From Amblyomma americanum (taxonomy: Eukaryota; Arthropoda; Arachnida; Ixodida; Ixodidae), in assembly GCF_052857255.1 (NCBI RefSeq), contig NC_135498.1:160131124-160195123 (forward strand): a stretch of 64,000 nt of DNA, written 5' to 3'. Position numbers and translations under genes: made by a program. Within the stretch, counting starts at the first letter, position 1; each line of letters opens with the position of its first letter. Positions 1-9,461 of the stretch are shown piece by piece. Under the pieces are notes generated by a model. The model saw only the letters and a program-made list of their open reading frames with translations, was not told the DNA's origin and did no database searches.

Positions 1-1005
1 AGAAAACACAACCCCCTCCTCAAACTGTGTGAAAAACTCGAGCATGAAAATAGCTTGCTCCGCAAAGTCAACTCTGTGCTCCAGAAAGAGGTTGAGCAGC
101 ATAAATTAGAGGCGCTCAAAGACAAACTAAAAATAAAAGATCCTGTCTGCAAATTTCATAATTTCGTTTCTGTCGAGGAACGACTCGTGCTTTAAATAGG
201 CTTTAACTGCTTCGAAAAAGTTGATGTGTTTTTTGAACATATTGAATGCATGTACGAGGCACCGAAAAAAGGTGCTGGCAGGCCACAAGCACTGGGATTG
301 AAAGAATAGCTTATTGCAGTGCTTGACAGGCTCAGAGTTGGCTGACTAGAAAAGAATTTGGCATATCGCCTGAAAGTGGCTGTGTCGACCGTGGGTGCTA
401 CATACACAATTTGGGTAGATTTTTTGTTTGAAATGCTATTCCAGATATCAATGTGGCCATCGTGCACCCGTTCATGCCAGACTTAAAGATCGTACCAATC
501 TGCCCATCTACACGCATTGTACTGGTCTGCACATAATTTTTTTTATGGAGAACCCGTCTGACTACACCCGGCTTTGTACATAAAGCGATACTTTCATCTC
601 GTAGAAAGGACATAAAACCGCAAAAAGGCTCATTGGCATTCCTCCAAACGTCTTCGTCTCTTTTGTGTCTAATCTTGGTCCTGGAAGACTTTCTATCTAG
701 AAATCATAAGACGCAGTGGCCTGTATGAGTTACTCGAGGAAGGGTGCAGTGTAATAGCGGATAGAGAATTCCTCTTTGAGGATGACCTCCGTCAGCTTGG
801 AGTCAAATATATAAAATGCCACCTATGTTGAATGGCCGCACGCAGCTGTCACTGGCAGACGAGACAGCAACACGACAGATTGCCGGTTTGCGAATGCATG
901 TTGAGCGTGTCATCAGGGAAGTTAAAAACTTCAGAGTACTTCGTGCTGTCTTTCCTAATGTTATGGCTGAGAAGTCGACCAAAATATGAAAAATTTCTTT
1001 TTATC
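1..1005 (+). pseudogene. Decayed DDE_Tnp_4 (PIF/Harbinger-type) transposase
   Basis: The left window edge cuts this gene. Bases 1-195 read through as a lysine/glutamate/leucine-rich coiled coil ending in a stop. After that, shifting plus-strand frames carry recognisable pieces of a DDE_Tnp_4 transposase. At about 370-470 there is a helix-turn-helix-like piece (VSTVGATYTIWVDFL). At about 630-700 there is IGIPPNVFVSFVSNLGPG, and at about 705-810 a piece containing RRSGLYELLEEG and IADREF, whose Asp sits where the family keeps its second catalytic acid. At about 820-985 the C-terminal signature LSLADETATRQ..RMHVERVI is followed by KNFRVLRAVFPNVMA. Where the family normally has its first catalytic Asp (a 'IIDxTE'-type motif) I read VLVCT and then a stop, so that residue is lost. 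Several stops and frameshifts make it non-functional. The coiled coil upstream suggests a THAP-like architecture, but no THAP zinc site lies inside the window. Confidence 0.72.
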
Positions 1006-1228
1006 TCAAGAAATTCACGCGCGAGCCCATTCTAATCTGATGAGTGATGGTGGCGTTTTTAATGTGATGTACGTTGTGCATGGTATAGTGTAATGCAGGC
1101 GTGCTCAGACTTTTTAGCCTTCTCAGTTTTAGAAATACCAACTTTGTTTGGCTAATATACAGTCGGCTTCTGATATGTTTCAGTTGTGTTTTGGGCAGCT
1201 TCGGTGACGCAGCCCGTGTGGAAAACAT

Positions 1229-1405
1229 TTGTCTTAGGGGGGTTTAACGACCCAAAGCGACTCAGGGTATGAGGGACGCCGTAATGAACGGCTCCAGAAA
1301 TTTCGACCACATGGGGTTCTTTAATGTGCACTGACATTTCACAGTCCGCAGGCCTCTAGAATTTTACCTCTATCAAAATTTGACCGCTGCGTCCGAGACT
1401 TGAAA
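1229..1405 (-). repeat. Ruka-like tick SINE, 5'-truncated copy
   Basis: Read on the minus strand, this holds the body and tail of the recurring SINE: an 'aaattctagaggcc' block, 'gtcagtgcacattaaagaac', 'tggtcgaaatttctggagcc', then 'cgtccctcataccctgagtc' and 'tttgggtcgttaaacccccc'. The tRNA-like head is missing, with the break near 1405. The two minus-strand ORFs crossing it have no independent support. Confidence 0.8.
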
Positions 1406-2839
1406 AGGCGCTCGCCGACATATGTAAAAGGGGTACGCAAGCTGCACAGCACGTGAACAAATACTTAAATTCAGTTATGACTGGCTGCATAGTGAGATAG
1501 CAGTAAGCAGCTACGGCATTAGTCCCAATATAACTGGCTAAGGCGGATGAAGACATGCATGAAGATAGGTGCTTGCAGATTCCAGGAGTGTTCCAAGAAA
1601 CCTGAGAGCTCCACAAAACGCAATTTGAGAATCTCTTCTGCAGTGCAAGGCACTGAAGTTGCGTTAAAGTACACTACTTCATGCACAGTAGACTAGAGCA
1701 GCATTGCTTGCAGAGCTGAATTAAGTCTGAAGTCACTATATAGGCTATATAAGGCTGCAATGCCTTATTTATTTGTCGGTATTGTGCAAATGATTCGAGC
1801 AAAGAATGTGGAAGTACTATATATGACTCAAGAATTGACACCAGATCACCAGTATCATTGCGCTTGCTGATATACACAGAAAAGATGGAAACTTGGTGTT
1901 TGCAGCCATTGTCTTTTCTACTACAGATCGTCTTTCCTATTTGGAATGAAATCGGTAAAATGAATTTAAATTTGTCATTTTAGTTGTGTGCTCCTGTTTT
2001 TCAAAAATTGTGATATGTATATGTATTTGCATATTTGTTTATCTATGCACTGCATATGCAAAAAATTGTATATGTAAACGAGTATTTCATGCGAATGAAA
2101 TTTAAGAGCTTTATTACCAACTCTCATGTAATGTGCACGGAATCCTTGAAGAAGAACTTATACAAATCAATGCTATCGCACTCAATATCAGCTGCAATAC
2201 TCAAGTTGCGGCAGGTTTGAGCTTGGTCCTCAAAGCAGTGCGAGCCCAGTGCTGCTCGAAACCTGTGCGTTAACCCCTCTGAGCAGAGATCAAAGTATGC
2301 TTAATGTGCACCTTAGACGCTCTCTGTGATGCCACATTGCTTTACTGCAAAGCATAAGGCTTCGTTGGTTCTCTCCACGTATGTTACAAGTCGTATTGAG
2401 TGCAACAGTACTTACACTACGAAGAACACACTTGTCACTTTGCAAAGATTTTGTCTGCAACTTTCAATGTGGTTCCCTTACAGAGACCAATGTGAAGTCA
2501 CCGTCATCATAAAGTATACAAAACATTGAAGTACCTAGCTGCCCAGGTTCTTGTGACTAGGAATGCATTATTTATGTATTGACTGACAGGGCAGCAAGAC
2601 GTGTGGTGCGGAACATTTACTTTTTATACGCCTATTAGTTGCACATACATTTACATAGGTGGTGGCAACAGATGCACGACGCCATACTGATATTATACAC
2701 AAAAACACTTCATTTTTTCATGCAGACTAGGGCAATACAAGAGATTTAAAAATCATTTTTAATATGCAAGTATGAACATATGTGAAAGCATGTTATGAGT
2801 CCGAGCATCTTTGTCCTGCAGGCCAATGTAATTGAAATT
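1406..2839. other. No recognisable gene
   Basis: AT-rich sequence with only short, unrelated open frames (80 codons or fewer). I see no domain motif, tRNA-like box or terminal repeat. Confidence 0.5.
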
Positions 2840-4254
2840 AGTCCCTGAAATTCACACACCAGCACAGTGTTCTTGATAGTTCTTGTAAGATTCCAGAAGA
2901 CGGGGCAGCATTTTGAAAATCCAAAGCGAGCTGTCAAAAGTGATGCTTTAAATAGTGCAGTCTGCGCCATTATCAGCCACAAAATCACAACAGGAGAGTC
3001 CAGTCAAAGTCATTTGTCCCTGGCATTGGTAAATGTACCTGTGCGTTGATTTAATAGTAGGATGCCGTATTCACAGCATTTTTTAATTCATCACCCCTTT
3101 CCTTGGCAGCCGAGAGGGTCCTAACTTCAAGGAGACCAAAATTTCCTCCCTCCTCTACAACACGGTCAGGCGTTGTACCAAGAACAGGGACAGTAGGGTT
3201 TATGTACAACCACCAATAGTAAATCCTAACTGGTACCGTTCGCTTCTCTTTATAACGCTGCACGGCTGCGTCCTCATTCCTTAAACCATCAGCCATGTAT
3301 TTGGTCTGCATCTGGCTAGAGCCGAACAGCCTCTTGAAAAACTTCTCGTCAGCTGGCTTCAGCCGTGACACCACATCTTCGAAGTGTGAAGCAGTCAGGC
3401 GCTTGGATCTCTCAAAGCTCCATGTTGTAGAACCGCTGTTCATCCTAGTCGTTTGCTGAAGGGCTTATGAGTCTTCTAAAGCAAGCTCACAGGAGCCGAA
3501 CTTGTATACACCTGACACATGCTCAACCCACAGGGCACGCAGCGGTAACCAAGATTGGCATCTGGTGTTCTTTTCACTGGTACGGACAGTATTGTCTTCC
3601 GGCACCTTGCATAACATGGCGTTTGGAATATTTTTCTGTGCCTGATGCATTCTCTTAATATGGTCTTAAACTGTGGTTTCTTGAGTCAGACGCCTTCCAG
3701 CTTTCGTTGTCATGAGTTTCACAAAATGTAGTTGTGAGCACTCTTGTGTGTGCATGTTGGCTTTCTTTGCCCCAGTACCCCATGCTCTGGGTTTCTCTGT
3801 ACACGACTGCGTGCCTCGCACGTAGGCTGCCCCAGAGCACTTCAGGTCTAGTACAAACCATAATATTGCAAATACATAATTACAAACGACTGCTGCTCCA
3901 GTCCGGCAGTTTCACGTTTCTTCAACCACAGTTCCATTTGATGAAAGCACAGCAGCAGTGTTATATAATTTCGCCAAAGAGAACGATGCTTCCACGGTTT
4001 GCTTTAACATAAGTGGACCTGTCAGAATTGCAAGCATGAACATTGTTAAGCTTTTCTGATTTAAACGTCCTGTATCCGCTTACAGTATGCTTCTGAGCAC
4101 CATGTGCATTCTGATGTGTCAAGATTTCTTGTTGTGAGAATCCATCCTCTACGTCATTTAAGTGATTTGTCCATGGTCCTTTCTGTAACTTTGCTTGAAA
4201 ACGAACTGAATTATGAATTGCTCGTAGTGGTACCTGCAACATGGATATAAGCAA
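2840..4254 (-). pseudogene. SWIM zinc finger + YqaJ (lambda-type) exonuclease pseudogene
   Basis: The minus strand, read from 4254 downward across frame changes, gives one multi-domain relic. First comes a segment with GYRTFKSEKLNNVHACN and YVKANR, the kind of N-terminal region that precedes SWIM fingers. Next is a degenerate SWIM finger (CNCRTGAAVVCNYVFAIL; the usual CxH is changed to CNY), followed by SGAAYVRGTQSCTEKPRAW. From 3443 to 3051 a YqaJ-type nuclease core follows: ERSKRLTASHFEDV, then GTTPDRVV, then LLEVR. A later out-of-frame piece, MLPRLLESYKN, at about 2850-2890 matches the end of the domain. In the YqaJ family the Asp of the PD motif and an E-x-K triad bind metal; here the Lys is Arg. 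At least three stops and several shifts break the reading. SWIM-YqaJ proteins in arthropod genomes often look element-derived; I cannot tell which element carried this one. Confidence 0.68.
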
Positions 4255-5045
4255 CTGTCAAATTGTTTTCATCGGCACTCACATACACACAGAGCATAGA
4301 ATCATACACAGCTGATCATGGGATCACCAATGCGATCTTGAAATAAAAGAGTATTCATACACTGGGTCTCGGTCAATTGTGGCAAGCATGCTTAAAAAGC
4401 AACGCTGAATCTGATTCTTTTGCTCCGCGCGGCCGTGCAGAACGTTGCACAAGGAAGGGCTCGGTAAACCACTAGCGAACTTAAAACTGTGAGGCAGCCC
4501 TAGTACAAAGTACTGGCAAGTCGATGTCTTTCAGGTTAGCCAGAACATCCGCCGCAATTTTTTGCGACCGCGTTCGCGTAGCTTGTAGCCACCGAGGCAC
4601 GTTCATATTTTGGCTGCGTCTCTCTGCACTCCACGATAGTAAGGAATGAACACCGTGACCGGGACAGTACGAGCTGTCAAATTCGTCGAATATGGCACAA
4701 ACAGCAACTGCTTTCTGTATCGCCACGCTATACTCAGCTACACAGAATGTAAGTGCTAGGAGCTTGTTGGTTGTGCTTCGTACTTGCTGCGCGCTATTCA
4801 AACAACACTAAAGACAACAACATGTGCTGGCAGAAACTTAGCGCCAACTGAACTACTTATTTCTTGCAAGACGTACATTATTGAACGCGTTCTCTGTCCG
4901 TTTCTTTCTACAATATACTTGTTTCAGACTCGTGCGTAGACTAAATAGCCCGCTGTAACCAGTAGACTTAATCGTATGGCTCGATAAGCTGGTATTTTGC
5001 TGAAATACTAGCGCATACATTCTTACAAGTGGGTATCGCACTGTT
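4255..5045. other. No recognisable gene
   Basis: A 106-codon minus-strand open frame at 4481-4801 has no motif I recognise. It could be an unrelated ORF or a diverged upstream part of the SWIM-YqaJ relic. The rest shows nothing. Confidence 0.4.
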
Positions 5046-5921
5046 GTAGCTGTCACATATATTAAGCAGCCTAACTTAAATTTTAAAGGAAAAGGGTGTG
5101 AAGAAGACGACGCAAATTAACCGAAGAATAAAGAAGAGGAAGAAGAAGCATTCGTTGAGGTGGAGAGAGATGATTGGTGGAGAAGCATTCGGTGAGGTGG
5201 ACAGAGCTTATTGATGGAGAAGAGAAGACGACGACGACAAGACTTACGTGGACTAACACCGAGGCTATAAAAGGGCGAGTGAGAGCGAGGCACGGGGGGG
5301 AACAGCAGAGAAGCGGAGGCTCCGGCGGGTCAGGGACACTTTGGCTGGAAGAGAGCGACGCCGGCTACTGCTCCGGTGAGCCCGCGTTCTACGACATCGC
5401 ATCGTGGACTTCCTGCCGCGCCTGAGCCCGTTCCGGGGAGTCAACGGAGGACGCTACCACCTGCTACGGCCAGGGGTGTCTCCAGCGCTGTTGCCACCCA
5501 TCCGGGTGGTGCCCCCACGCCAACAACACCGGCATCACCTCCACGGGCGCTTGGACCTGGAGCTTGTACGACGCAGGCAGCGACGCCAGCCCGAGCACGT
5601 CGAACGCCGCCAGCGACGCCAGCCGAAGCACGGCGAACGCCGCCTCGACGCCGGCTACGGGATCCATACAACGCCGCAGCTACACCGAACCAACCGTGAG
5701 CACGAACGCCGACCGCTAATAGAACACTAGTAGTAGACGCTAGTAGCAGTGTGCCCGGGCCGTGTGTATTTATAGTCTGTGCTTTGTGTTAGTTTTGTTA
5801 GTTTTGTGTTCTAGTGTGTGTGCCACGTAGGGTGTATTAAATGTGCGTTTGTGTGGGTACACCCGTCGCCTAGTCTATTCTTTCGGTCCGAGTGTTCTCC
5901 GGAGAGATCCGTGACAGTAGC
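5046..5921 (+). mobile_element. Solo LTR with 5-bp target-site duplication
   Basis: The sequence GTAGC occurs at 5046-5050 and again at 5917-5921. Between them lies an 866-bp segment starting TGTCAC and ending GTGACA, so the ends are inverted as well as having TG..CA form. It contains a TATA box ('gctataaaagg', about 5267), a G/C-rich stretch downstream of it, and 'gtattaaatgtg' near the 3' end. This is the layout of an LTR from a Ty3/gypsy-type element left behind after LTR-LTR recombination. The ORFs in the GC-rich middle lie in all frames and on both strands, and I do not regard them as genes. Confidence 0.85.
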
Positions 5922-6107
5922 AAACATGAATGCACTGTACGCTACGTAGTGCGCTTGCCGCCGTGATATACGCACAATCTTGGAAGGTTCCCAACGGGTC
6001 ACCAATAGCAAATGCACTTTTAGCTCGTGCTTACCAGCAAAACACGCCTGGTAGCCGTAGGATCGCGCTCGTGCCTTTTGCAGCATAGCTATAAAACGCT
6101 GACAACG

Positions 6108-6229
6108 GTGTTGCTATGCAACGCAAGCTACGAGCGCGAAACGATGGCTGGCACATGTGCGCGGTTCTCGTGCGCGCACATGCGAAAATACTCGCTTCGC
6201 GCTCGTAGCGTCGGCTGCATAACCGCAAA
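6108..6229. repeat. Long imperfect inverted repeat (foldback)
   Basis: Two arms of about 60 bp face each other. The left arm contains 'gctacgagcgcgaa' and the right arm 'ttcgcgctcgtagc'. An inner pair 'catgtgcgcg' / 'cgcgcacatg' closes the stem, and the outer arms share 'ctatgca' / 'tgcata'. It could be a foldback or MITE-like element. No clear target-site duplication is visible. Confidence 0.6.
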
Positions 6230-6715
6230 AAAGTTGCACGCCAATGTAAAAAATCAGTTATCACTTTCGGGGCGCAAACGTGCAACAAAATATTGCTAGA
6301 ACTCCAAAAGATGTTTCTTTTACCTGCTGTTGTGCGGCGTCCATGGCGTAGCACTGTTGCAGCGGATCCTGCCCGGCGATCTCGCTCACAATTCCCAGCC
6401 TGCTTTGTGGCGGTCGCGTAGGGGACGCGCAACTTTCCGAAATTGTCTATTGGAAAGACATGGGGGAGGCGTTTGCATTTCAGTGGGTGTAGTCATGATG
6501 ATGACGATGGAAACCGCCAGGATACGTAACACTGGCTAAACGCAGTGCCTTATGTGTGAATAGATCTAGGCATCAAAGCAATGAACGAAATATCAGCCCT
6601 TCTGACATGTTTGTTGCGAGCACGTTAGGTACTTTGCTTAGCCTATCTATTTTGAACCCGTTTCACCACTGGACTGACGAATCTACGAGCCGCCCTCGGC
6701 GCACACTTCCGCTGT
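6230..6715. other. No recognisable gene
   Basis: Mixed-composition sequence with only short overlapping open frames on both strands. No motif, repeat end or RNA-like fold stands out. Confidence 0.4.
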
Positions 6716-6990
6716 AACGCAACAGCGTTAGGCTGTTCAGGCTGAGGTGTCCACTGGGAAGCCAAATAATGCGCCGTTCCTTTCCTCAAAACTAACCGGA
6801 TACGCGGCCTCCAGCTGGTGTATTCGGGTTCGAACCTGACCGTGGCGGCCGCGTTTCGATTCCATTCGCCATGAGAAAGTGAACATCGCGAGTGAGCCTC
6901 CGGTTAGTTTTGAGGAAACAGCGCAATAATTGTCTCGCTTCCTTCATGGCCGGCACCCAACGTCAATAACGTTACGCCTAACGCTTCGTA
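6716..6990. repeat. Inverted-repeat element with tRNA-like core
   Basis: The left arm (about 6758-6799) and right arm (about 6900-6945) are inverted copies: 'cctcaaaactaaccgg' versus 'ccggttagttttgagg'. More diverged outer parts share 'gaagc..aataatgcgc' and 'cagcgttaggc' versus 'gcctaacgct'. Between the arms is a piece with a B-box-like 'ggttcgaacc' and 'gcggccgcgtttcgat', similar to part of the tick SINE head. It may be a foldback element that captured a SINE fragment. Confidence 0.6.
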
Positions 6991-7253
6991 ACGCATTACA
7001 GCTGCCGTTGTATGCCCTTAATGGCTTAAACAAAGCTAATTCTGCTCTTGCATTCAAAATTATTGCTTTTGCCTTTAAAGCACTTAAGTAGTCTTAAATC
7101 CCCTCAATAACATTTAGAAGGACTCCTTGGGTCCGTTGGACGGGGATCTTATAAAAAAAATTGGGCAGCTGGTCGAAGTACCATCGCGATGCCGGGCATC
7201 CGCGAAATGCTGCTGGCTGTAGTTGGCCATCAAAGCAGTTAGTTAGCAGAGCG

Positions 7254-7259
7254 TTTATT
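7254..7259 (-). terminator. Polyadenylation signal AATAAA of the LRAT-like gene
   Basis: AATAAA on the minus strand, about 45 nt downstream of the TAG that ends exon 2. The position suits the 3' end of that transcript. Confidence 0.6.
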
Positions 7260-7304
7260 GTAAATTGGTTTAAGGTTTTCCAGAGGAATGTGTCTTGGTG
7301 CCCG

Positions 7305-7589
7305 CTACTCTCGATTGTTCCTGCGAGCACGGCCAGCGAAGATGAGCGCGCCCAGGACTCCGACTCCCAAGAGCATGGCGCCTCCGATGGCCACGGGCGG
7401 GACGACTTCGTTGACGACGCTCTCAGCATCGCGCTCGTCTGCAGGTGGTTCTATACCCAGCTGACGGAGCAGGTCTTGTACCCACTTCTGGCAATTGTTG
7501 GCCGTCAGGTGGTAGCGCCCTTAGTCGCACATGTTCTTCATGAGCTTTTCGAGGAGCGACTCCGGAATACGATACTGTCCCAGGTACCT
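7305..7589 (-). CDS. LRAT/NlpC-P60-like membrane protein, last exon (with in-frame TAA)
   Basis: A minus-strand exon preceded by a strong acceptor (tttatttttcag, ending at 7590) and opening in phase 0 with RYLGQYRIPE. It contains YHLTANNCQKWVQDLLRQLGI, where NNC..W is placed like the catalytic-Cys motif (NCEHF) of LRAT/PLAAT proteins. A charged linker and a single hydrophobic helix (about VAIGGAMLLGVGVLGALIFA) follow, then RARRNNRE and a TAG. LRAT and PLAAT proteins likewise carry the active Cys before a C-terminal membrane anchor. The codons are GC-rich at third positions, unlike the flanking sequence. One codon at 7521-7523, ten residues before the Cys, is TAA (in CD-stop-GRYHL). Without it the two exons give 188 residues, a typical length for the family. 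The TAA could be a pseudogene mutation, an assembly error or readthrough. The fold assignment is inference. Confidence 0.68.
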
Positions 7590-8255
7590 CTGAAAAATAA
7601 ATGGCAGCCAGATTGCGACGGGATAAGGGATAAAAAAATAGAATTATCTTTCCGGCCTTCCCCATTGGCAACTTACTAAAGAGTAGAGTTAGTTGGAGAC
7701 AGCTCCAAACACATATTCATGCTTAGTTATTCTAATTAAGATACACTCCACTACCTTCAGGTGCGGAGAGGCAGCAGCACTATACCACACCGCATGAGGA
7801 TGCCAGCAAAACCCTGCAGTGCCAGTCATACACAATACCAGGCCAGAACAGTGGGAGAGAGCGCTGCCCAGCTAGGAGACATGAGGTCAGCTTTCACTGA
7901 TCGAGCGGGCCCAAGCTGCCGCAGCCGCCGCAGGAGTCCTGACGCTGTATCAAGGAATGCGACGTCACAAAGCTAATTGAATGTCACACGCGTCCTAACG
8001 ACGCTTTGACGTCCTTAGCACGACACTAGTGCGCCAGAGCACTGTCCCACTGAAATCAATGCGGAGTGTCACGCGCTTTTAAGTAAACCTTGCGTCCAAG
8101 TGAACGACGTGTCATCATTTTGGAAGGAGGCTCAGAACGGGCCACCGTGGTTCTCATGTCTGGCTAAAAAAATCTATGTATCCAGCCCACGAGCACTCCG
8201 AGCGAGCGAGTGTTCTCGGTATCTGGTCTTGTTCTTGCCAGCGTCCCTCCGAATT

Positions 8256-8261
<6 letters not shown>
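7590..8261. other. Intron sequence, nothing recognised
   Basis: Part of the intron of the LRAT-like gene. No repeat or coding motif is recognised apart from short open frames. Confidence 0.4.

Positions 8262-8350
<89 letters not shown>
8262..8350. repeat. (TA)n microsatellite
   Basis: Uninterrupted TA dinucleotides, about 45 copies. The tyrosine/isoleucine ORFs on both strands are artefacts of the repeat. Confidence 0.97.
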
Positions 8351-8351
<1 letters not shown>

Positions 8352-8733
8352 GGACTACTCGTATCACACCAGCGTCACTGCACTTAAATCTGAGGCTAAT
8401 CTTACTAATCTCGAGTCCAGACGTTGCATCTTTCGGCTCTGCCTCTTTCATAAAATTTATCACAGCCAACTTGATGTTTCAGCTATCCTGCCAGCTCATC
8501 GCTTATCAAGCCGCATCAACCATCCCAAAACAGTCTACCCTCCCCCAGCACAGACTACAGCTCATCTTCGCTCATTCTTCGTGCAAACTGCTCGAGACTG
8601 GAACGGCCTGCCATTCGACTCCGTGCACCACTCCGATCCACTGCACTTCAAGGCTGCCATCCAATCTCCCATTAGTGACACACTCAGCCCATCCCTCATG
8701 TAATACCCCATTCCTGGGGCATTTGAGGTATTG

Positions 8734-8735
<2 letters not shown>
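8352..8735 (+). mobile_element. LINE 3' end (L2/CR1-like), 5'-truncated
   Basis: The plus strand encodes the C-terminal tail of a non-LTR reverse transcriptase. It contains LESRRCIFRLCLFHKIYHS, then LPAHRLSSRINHPKTV, then RSFFVQTARDWNGLPFD, an order typical of tick and insect L2/CR1-like elements. The frame ends at a TAA at about 8701. A short 3' UTR follows, with the GC-rich foldback 'ccccattcctgggg' and 'tttgaggtattgataa' running into (TA)n. Everything upstream, including the polymerase core, is missing, as is usual for 5'-truncated LINE insertions. Confidence 0.75.

Positions 8736-8792
<57 letters not shown>
8736..8792. repeat. (TA)n microsatellite, first part of a broken array
   Basis: TA repeat at the 3' end of the LINE. 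It resumes at 8968 and again at 14987 after inserted elements. Confidence 0.95.
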
Positions 8793-8795
<3 letters not shown>

Positions 8796-8964
8796 AACGG
8801 GGGGTTTGTTACGAGGTACTGGGGCGACGGGAACGGCAACGGCAGCAGTCTGGGACCAGATCGGCAAAAGACACACAAGCGTAGCGCTGGCAAAAACTCT
8901 CGAGAACACTGTCACCTCGTCTTCGTCTTTTCAAATCATCAGACGCATCTTCTTCTTTAGCCTT

Positions 8965-8967
<3 letters not shown>
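8793..8967. mobile_element. 175-bp element inserted in the TA array
   Basis: A non-repeat segment that starts TGTAACGG and ends CCTTACA, with TA repeats directly on both sides. The ends are nearly inverted (TGTAA.GG / CCTTACA). It could be a very short solo LTR, a TRIM-like remnant or a MITE with TA duplication. It carries no ORF of interest. Confidence 0.5.

Positions 8968-9061
<94 letters not shown>
8968..9061. repeat. (TA)n microsatellite, second part
   Basis: TA repeat between the 175-bp element and the 5' LTR of Gypsy-A. Confidence 0.95.
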
Positions 9062-9063
<2 letters not shown>

Positions 9064-9434
9064 CCGCGAATATTTGCAGTGTTTATTCGTTTTTCAAATC
9101 TGCCGCGACACCACCTTATCACTTTGTTTGCGACGCAAGACGCGACTAGATTTATCTCGATTGATCGCAGCCAGGCAAAGCTGATTCTACGTTGTTCCGG
9201 AATGTTCTAGTAACTTTGCGCCCTTTATCTCGAATGTTCGCTATCAGCTTTAAATTGAGCACGGCCGACAGCGGCGGGCATTCTGTTCGACGACCGCCGA
9301 GTACGCTTGTCGCTTCGCCGCCGCCGAGTGATTCAGTCCATTTTGGGTGCAAGTCAGCCTAATAAACAGTTCTTTTAGAAGACCCTTTCGTCCGTCTTTA
9401 TCGCTGCTTCGACTGCCGTCACCACTACGTGACA
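9062..9434 (+). repeat. Gypsy-A 5' LTR
   Basis: Begins TGCCGCGAAT and ends CTACGTGACA. It contains 'aataaacag' near the 3' end as a likely polyadenylation signal. It matches 14614-14986 with three differences. Confidence 0.95.
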
Positions 9435-9436
9435 TC

Positions 9437-9452
9437 TGGTGGAGGTGCTGGG
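9437..9452 (+). promoter_or_regulatory. Gypsy-A primer-binding site
   Basis: TGGTGGAGGTGCTGGG begins two bases after the 5' LTR, where the tRNA primer site is expected. Gypsy-B has a related sequence (TTGAGGTGCTGGG) at the same place and Gypsy-F has TTGTTGGAGGTGC. I have not identified the tRNA. Confidence 0.7.
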
Positions 9453-9461
9453 TAGCCTTCC

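Noticed and set aside
4481..4801. 106-codon minus-strand ORF
   Set aside because: No family recognised; it might be an upstream part of the SWIM-YqaJ relic but nothing in it shows that.
5376..5730. Proline/alanine- or arginine-rich ORFs
   Set aside because: They lie in the GC-rich part of the solo LTR and are open in all frames and both strands.
8100..9210. Tyrosine/isoleucine-rich ORFs on both strands
   Set aside because: They arise from (TA)n arrays; only the LINE tail at 8352-8735 in between is meaningful.
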